Part shown: positions 52,060-60,750 of the stretch, piece after piece
How positions within the stretch are numbered: position 1 is the first letter of the stretch
How the letters are laid out: the number at the start of each line of letters is the position of its first letter
From: Melioribacteraceae bacterium
Lineage (GTDB): Bacteria > Bacteroidota > Ignavibacteria > Ignavibacteriales > Melioribacteraceae
NCBI GenBank assembly: GCA_027030245.1
Contig: JALVFE010000020.1
Location: forward strand, 28,506 to 92,505
Direction: 5' to 3'
DNA: 64,000 bases
Notes under the pieces: generated by a model
What the model was told of the DNA's origin: nothing
The model's input: only the letters and a program-made list of their open reading frames with translations
The model's database searches: none
Made by a program: the position numbers and the translations under genes

Positions 52060-53265
52060 ATGGAAAGCGGTAAAACGAAACGTTCCGGTACGGTAATATT
52101 CTCCGCATACGAAAGAGGCGCGGCAATAAAAAAAGCGCTCTCTTTAAGCAGAAACGATATTTTGTTTGAACTCAAAAATTCGGGATTAAAAGGAAGAGGC
52201 GGTGCGGGTTTCCCAACGGCAACAAAATGGATGTTAACCGCGGCGGCGGTGAGCGATAAAAAATATTTAATTTGTAATGCCGACGAGGGCGAACCCGGAA
52301 CGTTCAAAGACCGGGTTTTACTAATAGAATATCCCGAACTTGTATTCGATGCAATGGTTGTGGGCGGTTACACAATCGGTGCTGACGAAGGTATCGTTTA
52401 TTTACGCGGCGAATATGAATATCTTATCGATTCGCTAAATGATTATTTGGAAGAAATGCGGAAAGATAATTTGCTTGGCGAAAATATTTTGGGTAAAAAT
52501 GGTTTTAATTTCGATATAAAAATATTTCTTGGCGAGGGCGCTTATGTCTGCGGCGAAGAAACGGCGTTAATCGAATCCCTTGAAGGACAGAGGGGAGAAG
52601 CAAGAAACCGACCGCCATATCCCGTGAATACCGGATATCTGGGAAAACCGACTTGCGTTAACAATGTTGAAACACTGGCAACCATTTCTCACATTATTGT
52701 CAAAGGTTCCGAGTGGTATAAACAATTCGGCAGTGATAAATCGAAAGGAACAAAATTATTTTCAATTTCGGGTGATTGCGAACGTCCGGGTGTTTATGAA
52801 TTGGAATGGGGAACCAAAATTTCCGAAGTTCTTGAATTGGTCGGCGCAAAAGATGCAAAAGCCGTTCAAGTAGGCGGAGCTTCCGGAATTTGTTTGAACA
52901 GCTCGCAATTCGATAGAACTTTAGCTTATGAGGATATTCCAACCGGCGGCTCGATTATAATTTTTAACAAGAGCAGAAACATGTTGAAGGTATTGAAAAA
53001 TTTCATGGAATTTTTCGTTGAGGAATCGTGCGGACAATGCACGCCGTGCAGAATAGGGAATGTAAAATTGTTGGAAGGCATAAAAATGATTGAAGAAAAT
53101 AAATTTACCTTCAAACAAATTAATAAATTAAAAGAATTGGCGGAAACTATGAAAATTGCTTCGAAGTGCGGATTGGGGCAATCGAGTCCGAATCCGTTCT
53201 TATCCATTTTGGAAAACTTCAAAGACGAAATTTTTAATCATTCCGGCGGAGGCAGTTATGCGTAG
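52060..53265 (+). CDS. hydB: HydB/NuoF-type NADH- and FMN-binding subunit, compact form
   Basis: A 401-residue flavoprotein. FMN/NADH motif LKGRGGAGFPTATKW, then NADEGEPGTFKDRVLL, GEGAYVCGEETALIESLEG, the SLBB part, and the [4Fe-4S] site FVEESCGQCTPCRIGN with a distal Cys in ASKCGLGQSSPNP. The protein lacks the N-terminal thioredoxin-like [2Fe-2S] domain and the C-terminal two-cluster ferredoxin domain that the HydB of bifurcating enzymes carries (typically well over 500 residues). It is thus NuoF-like in size. The last eight bases overlap hydA. Confidence 0.93.
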   Translation: MESGKTKRSGTVIFSAYERGAAIKKALSLSRNDILFELKNSGLKGRGGAGFPTATKWMLTAAAVSDKKYLICNADEGEPGTFKDRVLLIEYPELVFDAMVVGGYTIGADEGIVYLRGEYEYLIDSLNDYLEEMRKDNLLGENILGKNGFNFDIKIFLGEGAYVCGEETALIESLEGQRGEARNRPPYPVNTGYLGKPTCVNNVETLATISHIIVKGSEWYKQFGSDKSKGTKLFSISGDCERPGVYELEWGTKISEVLELVGAKDAKAVQVGGASGICLNSSQFDRTLAYEDIPTGGSIIIFNKSRNMLKVLKNFMEFFVEESCGQCTPCRIGNVKLLEGIKMIEENKFTFKQINKLKELAETMKIASKCGLGQSSPNPFLSILENFKDEIFNHSGGGSYA

Positions 53266-55174
53266 AAATAATAACGTTAGGGCTCCGGAAAGTCAAAAAC
53301 CTTTGAAAATTGACATCGCAGAAAATCCCGAGGATTTGGGAGCGATGATAAATATAGAAATTAATGAAAAGAAAGTTTCCGTGCCGATGGGAACAACCAT
53401 TCTGCAAGCATGCAGGCAAAACCAAGTTCATATTCCTACTTTATGTCACCACGATGATTTATGCATAGCCGGTGTGTGCAGGGTTTGCGTTGTTGAAGTG
53501 GAAGGAATGAAAACATTACAAGCGGCTTGCTCATTCCCGATAACTTCACCTATAAAAATTAAAACAACATCTCCGAGGGTAAGAAGAGCGCGCAAGAATA
53601 TCCTGGATTTGTTGCTCAGCGAACATTACGGCGAATGTTATGCTTGCGTGCGTAACAATAATTGTGAACTGCAAGCGCTCGCAAAAGAATACGGCGTCGA
53701 TCATTATAATTTCGGACATATCGAAAAACCGAAATTCAGAGTTGACAATTCATCGTATGCTGTTGTCCGCGATATGAATAAGTGTATATTGTGCAAACGC
53801 TGTGTGAGAACTTGTATAGATTTACAAGAAGTTGGAGTTTTGGAAGCAATCAACCGTGGGGAAGCGACATATATCGGAACGTTTTTCGATAAGCCGTTGG
53901 CTGACGTTATTTGTATTAACTGTGGGCAATGCATTAACCGTTGTCCTACCGGAGCATTGCATGCAAACGATCCCCGCGATGAAATATGGGCTGCAATTGA
54001 TGATCCGACAAAGCATGTAATAATTCAAACCGCGCCTTCGCCGCGTGCTGCAATTGGGGAAGAATTCGGATTGGAACCGGGACATTCTTTAACCGGTGAA
54101 ATGAATACGGCGCTCAGGAGAATAGGTTTCGACGCTGTGTTCGATACGAACTTTGCGGCAGATTTAACCGTTATGGAGGAAGGCACGGAATTACTTCTGA
54201 GGTTACATAAATTGTTGGTCGAAGGAAATACGGACGTGGCAATTCCGCAATTTACTTCATGTTCGCCTGGTTGGGTTAAATACCTTGAACATTTTTATCC
54301 GGATTTTATTAACCATTTGAGCTCAGCCAAATCTCCCCAACAAATGTTCGGTGCGGTATTAAAAACATTTTATCCGAAAATAAAAAATATTGATCCCGCT
54401 AATATTGTTACGGTTGCGGTGATGCCTTGTGCGGCTAAAAAATTCGAGTGTAACAGACCTGAAATGACCGATTCGGGTTTTAAAGATATTGATTACGGAT
54501 TAACCACAAGGGAATTAGCTCAGATGATTAAGGAAGCGGGAATATATTTACCAGAGCTTCCAAAATCGGAATTCGACGATCCCTTCGGCGATGCCAGCGG
54601 TGCGGGCTTGATCTTCGGAGCTACAGGCGGAGTAATGGAAGCTGCATTACGAACCGTCTTGGAATTGGTAACCGGCGAGAAAATAGAAAATATTTTTGAA
54701 AATGCCGAAATTAAAGCGGTGCGCGGTTTCGAAGGAATACGTTATGCAGAAATACCCATTACAAAAGTCGGACCGGTGCCCGATCTCATATCGCATTTAT
54801 TCAAGGATTTCAAATGGTTGGAAGGAGTCACCCTGAAAGTAGCTGTTGCTCACGGAACCGCAAACGCAAAGAAGGTATTGGAGGATATCAAAAACGGCGG
54901 TAAGTTCAGTGAATGCCAATTTATCGAGTTTATGGCTTGCCCCGGAGGTTGTTTGGGCGGCGGCGGTCAGCCGATTCCAACCAATGCGGAAATCAGACGT
55001 AAACGTGCCGAAGCAATTTATAAAGAAGAACGAACGCTTAATTATAGAAAGTCGCATGAAAATCCCAAATTAATCAGATTGTATAACGAATTTTTAACCG
55101 ACGGACCATGCGGTTCGATATCTTATAAATTATTGCATACTACTTATACCAAGCGTGGAAGTTTTATTGTGTGA
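53258..55174 (+). CDS. hydA: [FeFe]-hydrogenase catalytic subunit HydA
   Basis: A 638-residue protein starting at ATG 53258 (GGAGG six bases upstream), inside the last codons of hydB; an in-frame ATG at 53156 is not used because it would add 34 residues in hydB coding DNA. Domains: plant-type [2Fe-2S] (about 30-105, LCHHDDLCIAGVCRVC), His-ligated [4Fe-4S] (HYGECYACVRNNNC), two [4Fe-4S] (NKCILCKRCVRTC, CINCGQCINRCP), and the H-domain. H-cluster motifs are TSCSPGW (about 332), MPCAAKKFE (about 389) and FMACPGGCLGGGGQP (about 559). In the first, the residue after the ligand Cys is Ser, not the proton-transfer Cys of TSCCP enzymes. A small-subunit-like tail is fused. Confidence 0.95.
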   Translation: MRRNNNVRAPESQKPLKIDIAENPEDLGAMINIEINEKKVSVPMGTTILQACRQNQVHIPTLCHHDDLCIAGVCRVCVVEVEGMKTLQAACSFPITSPIKIKTTSPRVRRARKNILDLLLSEHYGECYACVRNNNCELQALAKEYGVDHYNFGHIEKPKFRVDNSSYAVVRDMNKCILCKRCVRTCIDLQEVGVLEAINRGEATYIGTFFDKPLADVICINCGQCINRCPTGALHANDPRDEIWAAIDDPTKHVIIQTAPSPRAAIGEEFGLEPGHSLTGEMNTALRRIGFDAVFDTNFAADLTVMEEGTELLLRLHKLLVEGNTDVAIPQFTSCSPGWVKYLEHFYPDFINHLSSAKSPQQMFGAVLKTFYPKIKNIDPANIVTVAVMPCAAKKFECNRPEMTDSGFKDIDYGLTTRELAQMIKEAGIYLPELPKSEFDDPFGDASGAGLIFGATGGVMEAALRTVLELVTGEKIENIFENAEIKAVRGFEGIRYAEIPITKVGPVPDLISHLFKDFKWLEGVTLKVAVAHGTANAKKVLEDIKNGGKFSECQFIEFMACPGGCLGGGGQPIPTNAEIRRKRAEAIYKEERTLNYRKSHENPKLIRLYNEFLTDGPCGSISYKLLHTTYTKRGSFIV

Positions 55175-55196
55175 TGGTTTTTAAACGGGTTTGACG

Positions 55197-56621
55197 ATGA
55201 TTAAATTGGTACCGGATTGGACAAAAGAATACGTTGAGTTTTGGGACGCGATTAAAAGGCGTAATCTGCTTTTTATCAAATTACGTTATATAGCCGTTTT
55301 GATGCTTCTGGGCTTCGGATATTTCGCTTCGTTAATTGAATTGCAATTAACCCCCACGCAGAAATTATTGATATTATTTATTGCCGTTATCATTTTCCTT
55401 TATAATGTCGCTTTCCAATTCATCAGACCCAAATTAAAATCGGAAGCAGGAAAATTTAATCCTTTACATCTTTCTTTGCTTCAGATACTTTTCGACTTAA
55501 CAGCATTAACAATTCTTGTTTATTTTACCGGCGGAATAGAAAGTCCGCTACTTGCTTTTTATGTGTTCCACATGATTATCGGTAGTCTTATTTTACCGAC
55601 TTATATCATTTACACAATCGCCGGTTTATCGTTTACTGTGATAACAGCAATGGCGTTATTGCAATTTTACTCCGTAATACCTTCTTTTCCTATCAGGAGG
55701 TTATACAGTCAACCCGAATTTGATAATATCCGTTTCGTTCTGGTTTCGCTTATCGATTTTGCATTGCTGATTTTCGTAAGCGTTTTTCTAGCGAATAAAA
55801 TTGCTCATCAACTTTACAAAAGGGAAAAACAATTGGTTGAAACGCTTGAAAAACTTAATGTGGCTGAAAACAGAAAACAAAAATATATAATGGGAATAGT
55901 TCACGAAATTAAATCGCCCATTGCGGCAACCAAATCGATTTTGGATTTGGTTTCAAAAGGATATGTTGGTAAGTTATCTGAAGAAGTCAAAGCAAAGATA
56001 AAACGTGCGGAAGCGCGGACGGATGAAGCTCTGGAAATGATTAACACAATTTTGCGGATTTCCGGTATGCGCTTGCTGAATCAAAAAAAATTCGCCTTGG
56101 TTGATATTGTTAAAATTTTAAGAAAAGTAATTGACAGTTATTCGGAGATTGCCCGGTCGAAAAATATTTACATCGAACTAATCGAAAAAGGGAAAAGAAA
56201 AGATAACGTTGAAGGCGACGAAAAATTACTCGAGTTGGTTTTTTCCAATATCGTTGCGAATGCACTTAAGTATTCCGAAACAAACGGGCACATACAACTG
56301 ACTGTAAGTTACGGCAGAAAGTCTGTTGAAATCCAAATTTGCGACGATGGGATCGGGGTTCCGCCACATGAATTAGATAAAATTTTCGATTCCTATTACC
56401 GCTCGGCTAATCTTAAGGAATTAAAAACCGAAGGAACGGGTTTGGGCTTATCGTTAGTGAAGGAAATAGTAGAACAACATAACGGAAAAATTAAAGCCAA
56501 AAGCCCGTCGCCGCTTGGTTCCGAAAAGAGACCGGGAACATGCTTTAAAATAAAATTGCCTTATTCGGTTAAACGCACCGAACCGGATGAAGCTCTCTTG
56601 ACAATCAAAGGAGGTGTGTGA
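55197..56621 (+). CDS. Membrane histidine kinase encoded with the hydrogenase
   Basis: A 474-residue sensor kinase with six membrane helices (about residues 25-200) making a 6-TM sensor without a recognisable periplasmic domain. The dimerisation box MGIVHEIKSPIAATKS holds the phosphorylated His, and the catalytic domain has NIVANALKYS, CDDGIGVPPHELDKIF and GTGLGLSLVKEIVEQH. The ATG at 55197 stands seven bases after ACGGG; a TTG at 55191 is in frame but too close to it. It is 22 bp after hydA and overlaps the next start by one base. The likely partner is the receiver at 51198. Confidence 0.92.
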   Translation: MIKLVPDWTKEYVEFWDAIKRRNLLFIKLRYIAVLMLLGFGYFASLIELQLTPTQKLLILFIAVIIFLYNVAFQFIRPKLKSEAGKFNPLHLSLLQILFDLTALTILVYFTGGIESPLLAFYVFHMIIGSLILPTYIIYTIAGLSFTVITAMALLQFYSVIPSFPIRRLYSQPEFDNIRFVLVSLIDFALLIFVSVFLANKIAHQLYKREKQLVETLEKLNVAENRKQKYIMGIVHEIKSPIAATKSILDLVSKGYVGKLSEEVKAKIKRAEARTDEALEMINTILRISGMRLLNQKKFALVDIVKILRKVIDSYSEIARSKNIYIELIEKGKRKDNVEGDEKLLELVFSNIVANALKYSETNGHIQLTVSYGRKSVEIQICDDGIGVPPHELDKIFDSYYRSANLKELKTEGTGLGLSLVKEIVEQHNGKIKAKSPSPLGSEKRPGTCFKIKLPYSVKRTEPDEALLTIKGGV

Positions 56622-58909
56622 TGAAAAAGTTTATGATTACCGCAATTTCCCTTTTGTTTTGCACAGTTTCGATGCTTGCGCAAACTACAATTAGGGGAAC
56701 GGTTAAATCTAAAGAAGATAATAAAGCAATTGCCGGCGTTAATATTTTGGTAGAACCCTTGAAAACCGGCACGACAACAGACAGCAAAGGAAATTATGTG
56801 CTGAGAAATTTACCTTACGGAAAATTTAAAGTTATTTTCAGCCATATCGGATATAAAACGAAAACAATTACGCTAAAAATACAAGAAGAAAAAACGGAAG
56901 TAATAAATGTTTATCTTGAACGGAAACCTGTTTTGCTCGAAGAAGTAAAGGTAACAGCTTCGTTAACGGAACATTTATTAAAGGATATTCCGATGCCGGT
57001 CGGCGTAGTTACGGAAAAATCAATTCAGTCTTTGCCGTATTTCAGTCCTTCCGATGCAATGGATAAACTGCCGGGTGTAAATTTAATGCGTGACGGTATT
57101 TGGGGAACAGCAGTTTCAGTTAGGGGAATAAGCAAACAGAATTTGGTTTATCTGATCGACGGTGATAGAATAGAAACCGCAACCAACCACGCCGGTGGAT
57201 TATCTTTAATTGATATGTTCGACGTAAAGCAAATTGAAATTATTAAAGGCGGAATATCTTCACTTTACGGCAGCGGGGCTACAGGCGGAGTAATAAACAT
57301 TAAAACCAAAGTGCCGGGTTTTTCCGAACGTCTTTCGGTAAGCGGCTCCACCGCCAGCGGATACAATTCGGTAAATAAAAATACTTCGGCTAACGTCCGG
57401 TTATTTGCAAGCGATAAATTTTGGTATGCCAAACTGAACGGCTCGGTGAGAAATGCGGGAGATGCAGTTACTGCATCGGGTACTGAATTAAACAGTAAAT
57501 TCAAGGATAAAAGCATTTCCGGCTTAATCGGATTAAAATTATCCGGTAATGTAAACGCACAACTTAAATATCAGAATTTTATCGCCAGGGATGTGGGAAT
57601 TCCGGGCGGGCTCCCGTTCCTGGGTCCGGCTTCGGTTCGTTATAAATTGGCATACCGGGAATTAATGGAAGGCAAATTGAATTTGTCCAACCTTAGCAAA
57701 AAATTAAATAAACTCACTTTGAAGTATTACCGTCAAATAATCAAAAGGGAAGTGGAGTTAATCCCGAACCCCAATGCAGTTGTTTCTCCCGGAGCAACAC
57801 ATACAACCGACGGATTGTTTTTACAATCGAATTTTATTTTGAGTAAAAATCAATTGTTAATTGCCGGTTTGGATCTTTGGCAAAGAAGATACGACGGTCA
57901 TCGCACGAAAGAAATCAAACCGCTGAAAAGAATTATTGAAGATAAACCGGTTGCACCATCGGTTTTCCGGAATATAGGGTTATTCGCACAGGATGAATTT
58001 ATGCTCGCAAAGAATAAACTGAATCTTACTATAAGCGGTAGGTACGATTTTATCATTGTAAAAAGCGATGAAACGAAAAATCCGCAATATATAATTAATA
58101 ACGGAGTAAAAATAATTCCGCCGCCCAATCCCGATGCATCATTTAAAGCTACCGAAGAAACTAACAAATCTTTCAGTGGGAGTTTGGGACTTTTATATAG
58201 AATGAACAAGAATTCGGATTTAACCTTTAACGCTGCATATACGTTCCGTTCTCCTTCGCTCGAAGAAAGATTCCAGTATATTAATCTCGGCGCTTCGGTT
58301 TATCTCGGCAATCCGTCTTTGCAACCCGAAAAAGGTTTGTTTTTTGATTTAGGTATAAGAATCAATACTAATAATCTCAGATTTAAAGGAAGCGTATTCC
58401 TTAACAATTTTAGTGATTTGGTAATAGACGATGTTGTAATTCCCGATAGCGTTTTCAAAAAACAAAACGTCGGCAAAGCCCGTTATTACGGTTTTGATGC
58501 GGACGCTGAATATAGAATTTTCGGCGGATCAAGCGCTTATTTAAATGTTTCTTATGTAAGTGACAAAGATTTAAATTCAAATGAATACTTGCCGCAAATT
58601 CCGCCGCTAAATGGTAAAATCGGATTAAAATGGAACTTCGAAAAATTCGCAAATCTGAATCTTGAAGCTTCGTTTGCCGGAAACCAGAATAATGTTGCCC
58701 CGGGCGAGAAAACAACGCCGGGTTATGTAGTTTATAATTTGTCATTTGATTTTTATCCGGTAAAATTCGGATTGCTTAAAATTTATACCGGTTTCGGTGT
58801 TCAAAACATATTCAACCGTTCATACAGAAATCATTTAACGTCTTACAGGGGAATGTTTCACGAAGAACCGGGAAGAAATATTTTTGCAAAAGTTAGGATT
58901 TTATGGTAA
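56621..58909 (+). CDS. TonB-dependent receptor co-transcribed with the hydrogenase
   Basis: A 762-residue outer-membrane receptor. Signal peptide, CarboxypepD_reg-like domain at about 24-105 (RGTVKSKEDNKAIAGVNILV), plug with LPGVNLMRDGIWGTAVSVRG and IEIIKGGISSLYGSGATGGV, then the barrel, ending NIFAKVRILW with a terminal Trp. The start overlaps the kinase stop (TGATG) behind a strong GGAGG. Size and plug are those of siderophore/metal receptors and not SusC. Because it is coupled to the hydrogenase genes, iron or another metal needed for the H-cluster is a sensible but unproven cargo. Confidence 0.92.
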   Translation: MKKFMITAISLLFCTVSMLAQTTIRGTVKSKEDNKAIAGVNILVEPLKTGTTTDSKGNYVLRNLPYGKFKVIFSHIGYKTKTITLKIQEEKTEVINVYLERKPVLLEEVKVTASLTEHLLKDIPMPVGVVTEKSIQSLPYFSPSDAMDKLPGVNLMRDGIWGTAVSVRGISKQNLVYLIDGDRIETATNHAGGLSLIDMFDVKQIEIIKGGISSLYGSGATGGVINIKTKVPGFSERLSVSGSTASGYNSVNKNTSANVRLFASDKFWYAKLNGSVRNAGDAVTASGTELNSKFKDKSISGLIGLKLSGNVNAQLKYQNFIARDVGIPGGLPFLGPASVRYKLAYRELMEGKLNLSNLSKKLNKLTLKYYRQIIKREVELIPNPNAVVSPGATHTTDGLFLQSNFILSKNQLLIAGLDLWQRRYDGHRTKEIKPLKRIIEDKPVAPSVFRNIGLFAQDEFMLAKNKLNLTISGRYDFIIVKSDETKNPQYIINNGVKIIPPPNPDASFKATEETNKSFSGSLGLLYRMNKNSDLTFNAAYTFRSPSLEERFQYINLGASVYLGNPSLQPEKGLFFDLGIRINTNNLRFKGSVFLNNFSDLVIDDVVIPDSVFKKQNVGKARYYGFDADAEYRIFGGSSAYLNVSYVSDKDLNSNEYLPQIPPLNGKIGLKWNFEKFANLNLEASFAGNQNNVAPGEKTTPGYVVYNLSFDFYPVKFGLLKIYTGFGVQNIFNRSYRNHLTSYRGMFHEEPGRNIFAKVRILW

Positions 58910-58942
58910 ATATGGAAAACTGAAAATTTCACCGGATAGTTA

Positions 58943-59821
58943 ATGGAATGGTATATTTGGGCGTTAATTTCGGCGTTGCTTTCTGCGGCAGCTGCAGTTA
59001 CGCAAAAACGGGTTTTGTTCGATATCGAAGCGCTTGAATTTTCGTTTGTTCTTTCCGTTTTCAATATGATTTTGGCAATACTTCTTTTTTACGATTATCT
59101 CTCCATACAAATTGGACTTCCCGCGTTATTAATTTTGTATGTAAAATCGGTAATGGGAACGTTCGCATTTTGGTACGTAATGTTGGCAATAAAAAATATG
59201 GAAATTAGCGGAGCGCTTCCGTTGATGGTTTTAACGCCCGGTTTTGTTGCACTCTTCAGTTTTTTATTAATCGGCGAAACGCTAACCAAAATTGAAATTG
59301 CAGGTTTATTTTTGCTTTTAGCCGGTACGTATATTTTAGAATCAAAAAACAATAAAAAACTTATTGAACCTTTTGTTGTCTTTTATAAATCTAAATATCA
59401 TCATTATGTGATTGCAGCTCTGGTTTTGTTTACGGCGACTTCAATCATCGATAAATACCTTTTAAGAGATTATGCCGTTCCGCCCAAGACATTCATTGTT
59501 TTCCAGCAAATATTTTTTGCGATAAACTTTTTTATTTTAACCCTTGCGGTACGAAAGGGTGTGAAACATATTGCCGGATATATGAATAAAAAATTTTCCG
59601 GTTGGTTTTTGCTGATTGCTCTTTTTACCATCGGATACCGTTACAGCCAGATTGAAGCGGTAAAACTTGCGCCCGTTGCTTTGGTTTTGTCGGTTAAACG
59701 GTTATCGGTTTTGTTTGCTTCGCTTTACGGCGGCAAGATATTTTCGGAACATTACCTGTTTAGAAAGACTGTTGCGATTGTAACAATGCTTGCCGGAGCG
59801 TATCTGGTTGTGAATTTTTAA
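58943..59821 (+). CDS. EamA-family (DMT) transporter
   Basis: A 292-residue protein with ten membrane helices in two EamA repeats; the first begins WALISALLSAAAAVTQKRVL, and the first repeat ends LTKIEIAGLFLLLAGTYILE, the typical EamA boundary. The second ends RKTVAIVTMLAGAYLVVNF. These carriers move metabolites such as amino acids or nucleotide sugars, but the substrate here is unknown. It lies 33 bp behind the TonB receptor on the same strand and probably belongs to the same transcript. Confidence 0.88.
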   Translation: MEWYIWALISALLSAAAAVTQKRVLFDIEALEFSFVLSVFNMILAILLFYDYLSIQIGLPALLILYVKSVMGTFAFWYVMLAIKNMEISGALPLMVLTPGFVALFSFLLIGETLTKIEIAGLFLLLAGTYILESKNNKKLIEPFVVFYKSKYHHYVIAALVLFTATSIIDKYLLRDYAVPPKTFIVFQQIFFAINFFILTLAVRKGVKHIAGYMNKKFSGWFLLIALFTIGYRYSQIEAVKLAPVALVLSVKRLSVLFASLYGGKIFSEHYLFRKTVAIVTMLAGAYLVVNF

Positions 59822-59877
59822 GAACCGCCTTTAGTTAAAAACGACTGCGCATTTTTGGCTATTATCAATGGAGTAAC

Positions 59878-60633
59878 ATGATGAAAAAATTATTAGCGAT
59901 ATTGGTTGTTAGTTTCGCAACGGTAATTTTTCCCCAACAAAAATTAAAGTTGATGACATTTAATATTTATCACGGTGAAACGCCTACCGGAAACATAAAC
60001 TTGGATGCATTCGCCGAAATAATAAATGATGAACAACCGGATATAATTGCACTGCAAGAAGTTGATTTTTACACAAACCGTTCCGGGAAAATTGATATGT
60101 CACTCAAATTGGCAAAAAAAACGAAAACCGTTCCGTTATTTGCCCGTGCAATGAGTTATGACGGCGGGGAATACGGAGTTGCGATTTTATCCCGTTTTAC
60201 ATTTATCAAATCCGTCGTTTACAATTTACCTTATGAAGAAGGATACGAACCGCGTGTAGCATTGGCAGTGGACGTTAAAATAGGAAACGATACTTTATCT
60301 TTCATTACAACGCATTTGGATTATCACGAAAACGACACACTTAGATTTAAGCAAGCGCAACATTTACTCAAAATAACAAAAACAATAGATCGGCCTTTGT
60401 TTTTGCTGGGTGATTTAAACGATACCCCGGAAAGCAGAACAATAAAATTATTGTTAACCGTTTTCAGCTCCGATGATTCGAGCCTGCTCTCGTTTCCTTG
60501 TCCTAAGCCGGAAAAGAAAATAGATTACATATTGAACCGGACAAATCAATGGAAAATGATCGACGAATACAAAATTATAACGGATAAAGCTTCCGATCAT
60601 TGTGCGGTCGTTGGAATATTCGGGAAAAGGTAA
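59878..60633 (+). CDS. Secreted endonuclease/exonuclease/phosphatase (EEP) family hydrolase
   Basis: A 251-residue protein with a signal peptide (MKKLLAILVVSFATVIFPQ) and the EEP metal-dependent fold: KLMTFNIYHGE, IIALQEVDFYT (the metal-binding Glu), FITTHLDYH, LLGDLNDTPES and the C-terminal ASDHCAVVG with the catalytic Asp-His. The family includes sphingomyelinase-like, nuclease and inositol phosphatase enzymes; with an export signal it acts in the periplasm or outside. ATGATG leaves the exact start open between 59878 and 59881. It is the last gene of the plus-strand run. Confidence 0.88.
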   Translation: MMKKLLAILVVSFATVIFPQQKLKLMTFNIYHGETPTGNINLDAFAEIINDEQPDIIALQEVDFYTNRSGKIDMSLKLAKKTKTVPLFARAMSYDGGEYGVAILSRFTFIKSVVYNLPYEEGYEPRVALAVDVKIGNDTLSFITTHLDYHENDTLRFKQAQHLLKITKTIDRPLFLLGDLNDTPESRTIKLLLTVFSSDDSSLLSFPCPKPEKKIDYILNRTNQWKMIDEYKIITDKASDHCAVVGIFGKR

Positions 60634-60679
60634 AAGTTGGGGAAAGAAAGATTTTGGATTGGACGATTTTAAGTTTTTT

Positions 60680-60700
60680 AATCCGCCAAGGGCGGATTGC
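60680..60700. terminator. Possible terminator stem between converging genes
   Basis: AATCCGCC-AAG-GGCGGATT is a perfect eight-base stem with a three-base loop. It is preceded on the plus strand by TTTTAAGTTTTTT but lacks a T run after the stem, so termination would work better for the minus-strand gene at 60751 than for the plus-strand run. Confidence 0.45.
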
Positions 60701-60750
60701 ACGGCTTAGCCTAACGTGGAGTCAAATTCTTCTATATTCTAATTATAATA

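Noticed and set aside
53156..53257. Longer HydA start at 53156
   Set aside because: It would read 34 extra residues in hydB coding sequence in another frame; ATG 53258 has GGAGG and fits the ferredoxin domain start.
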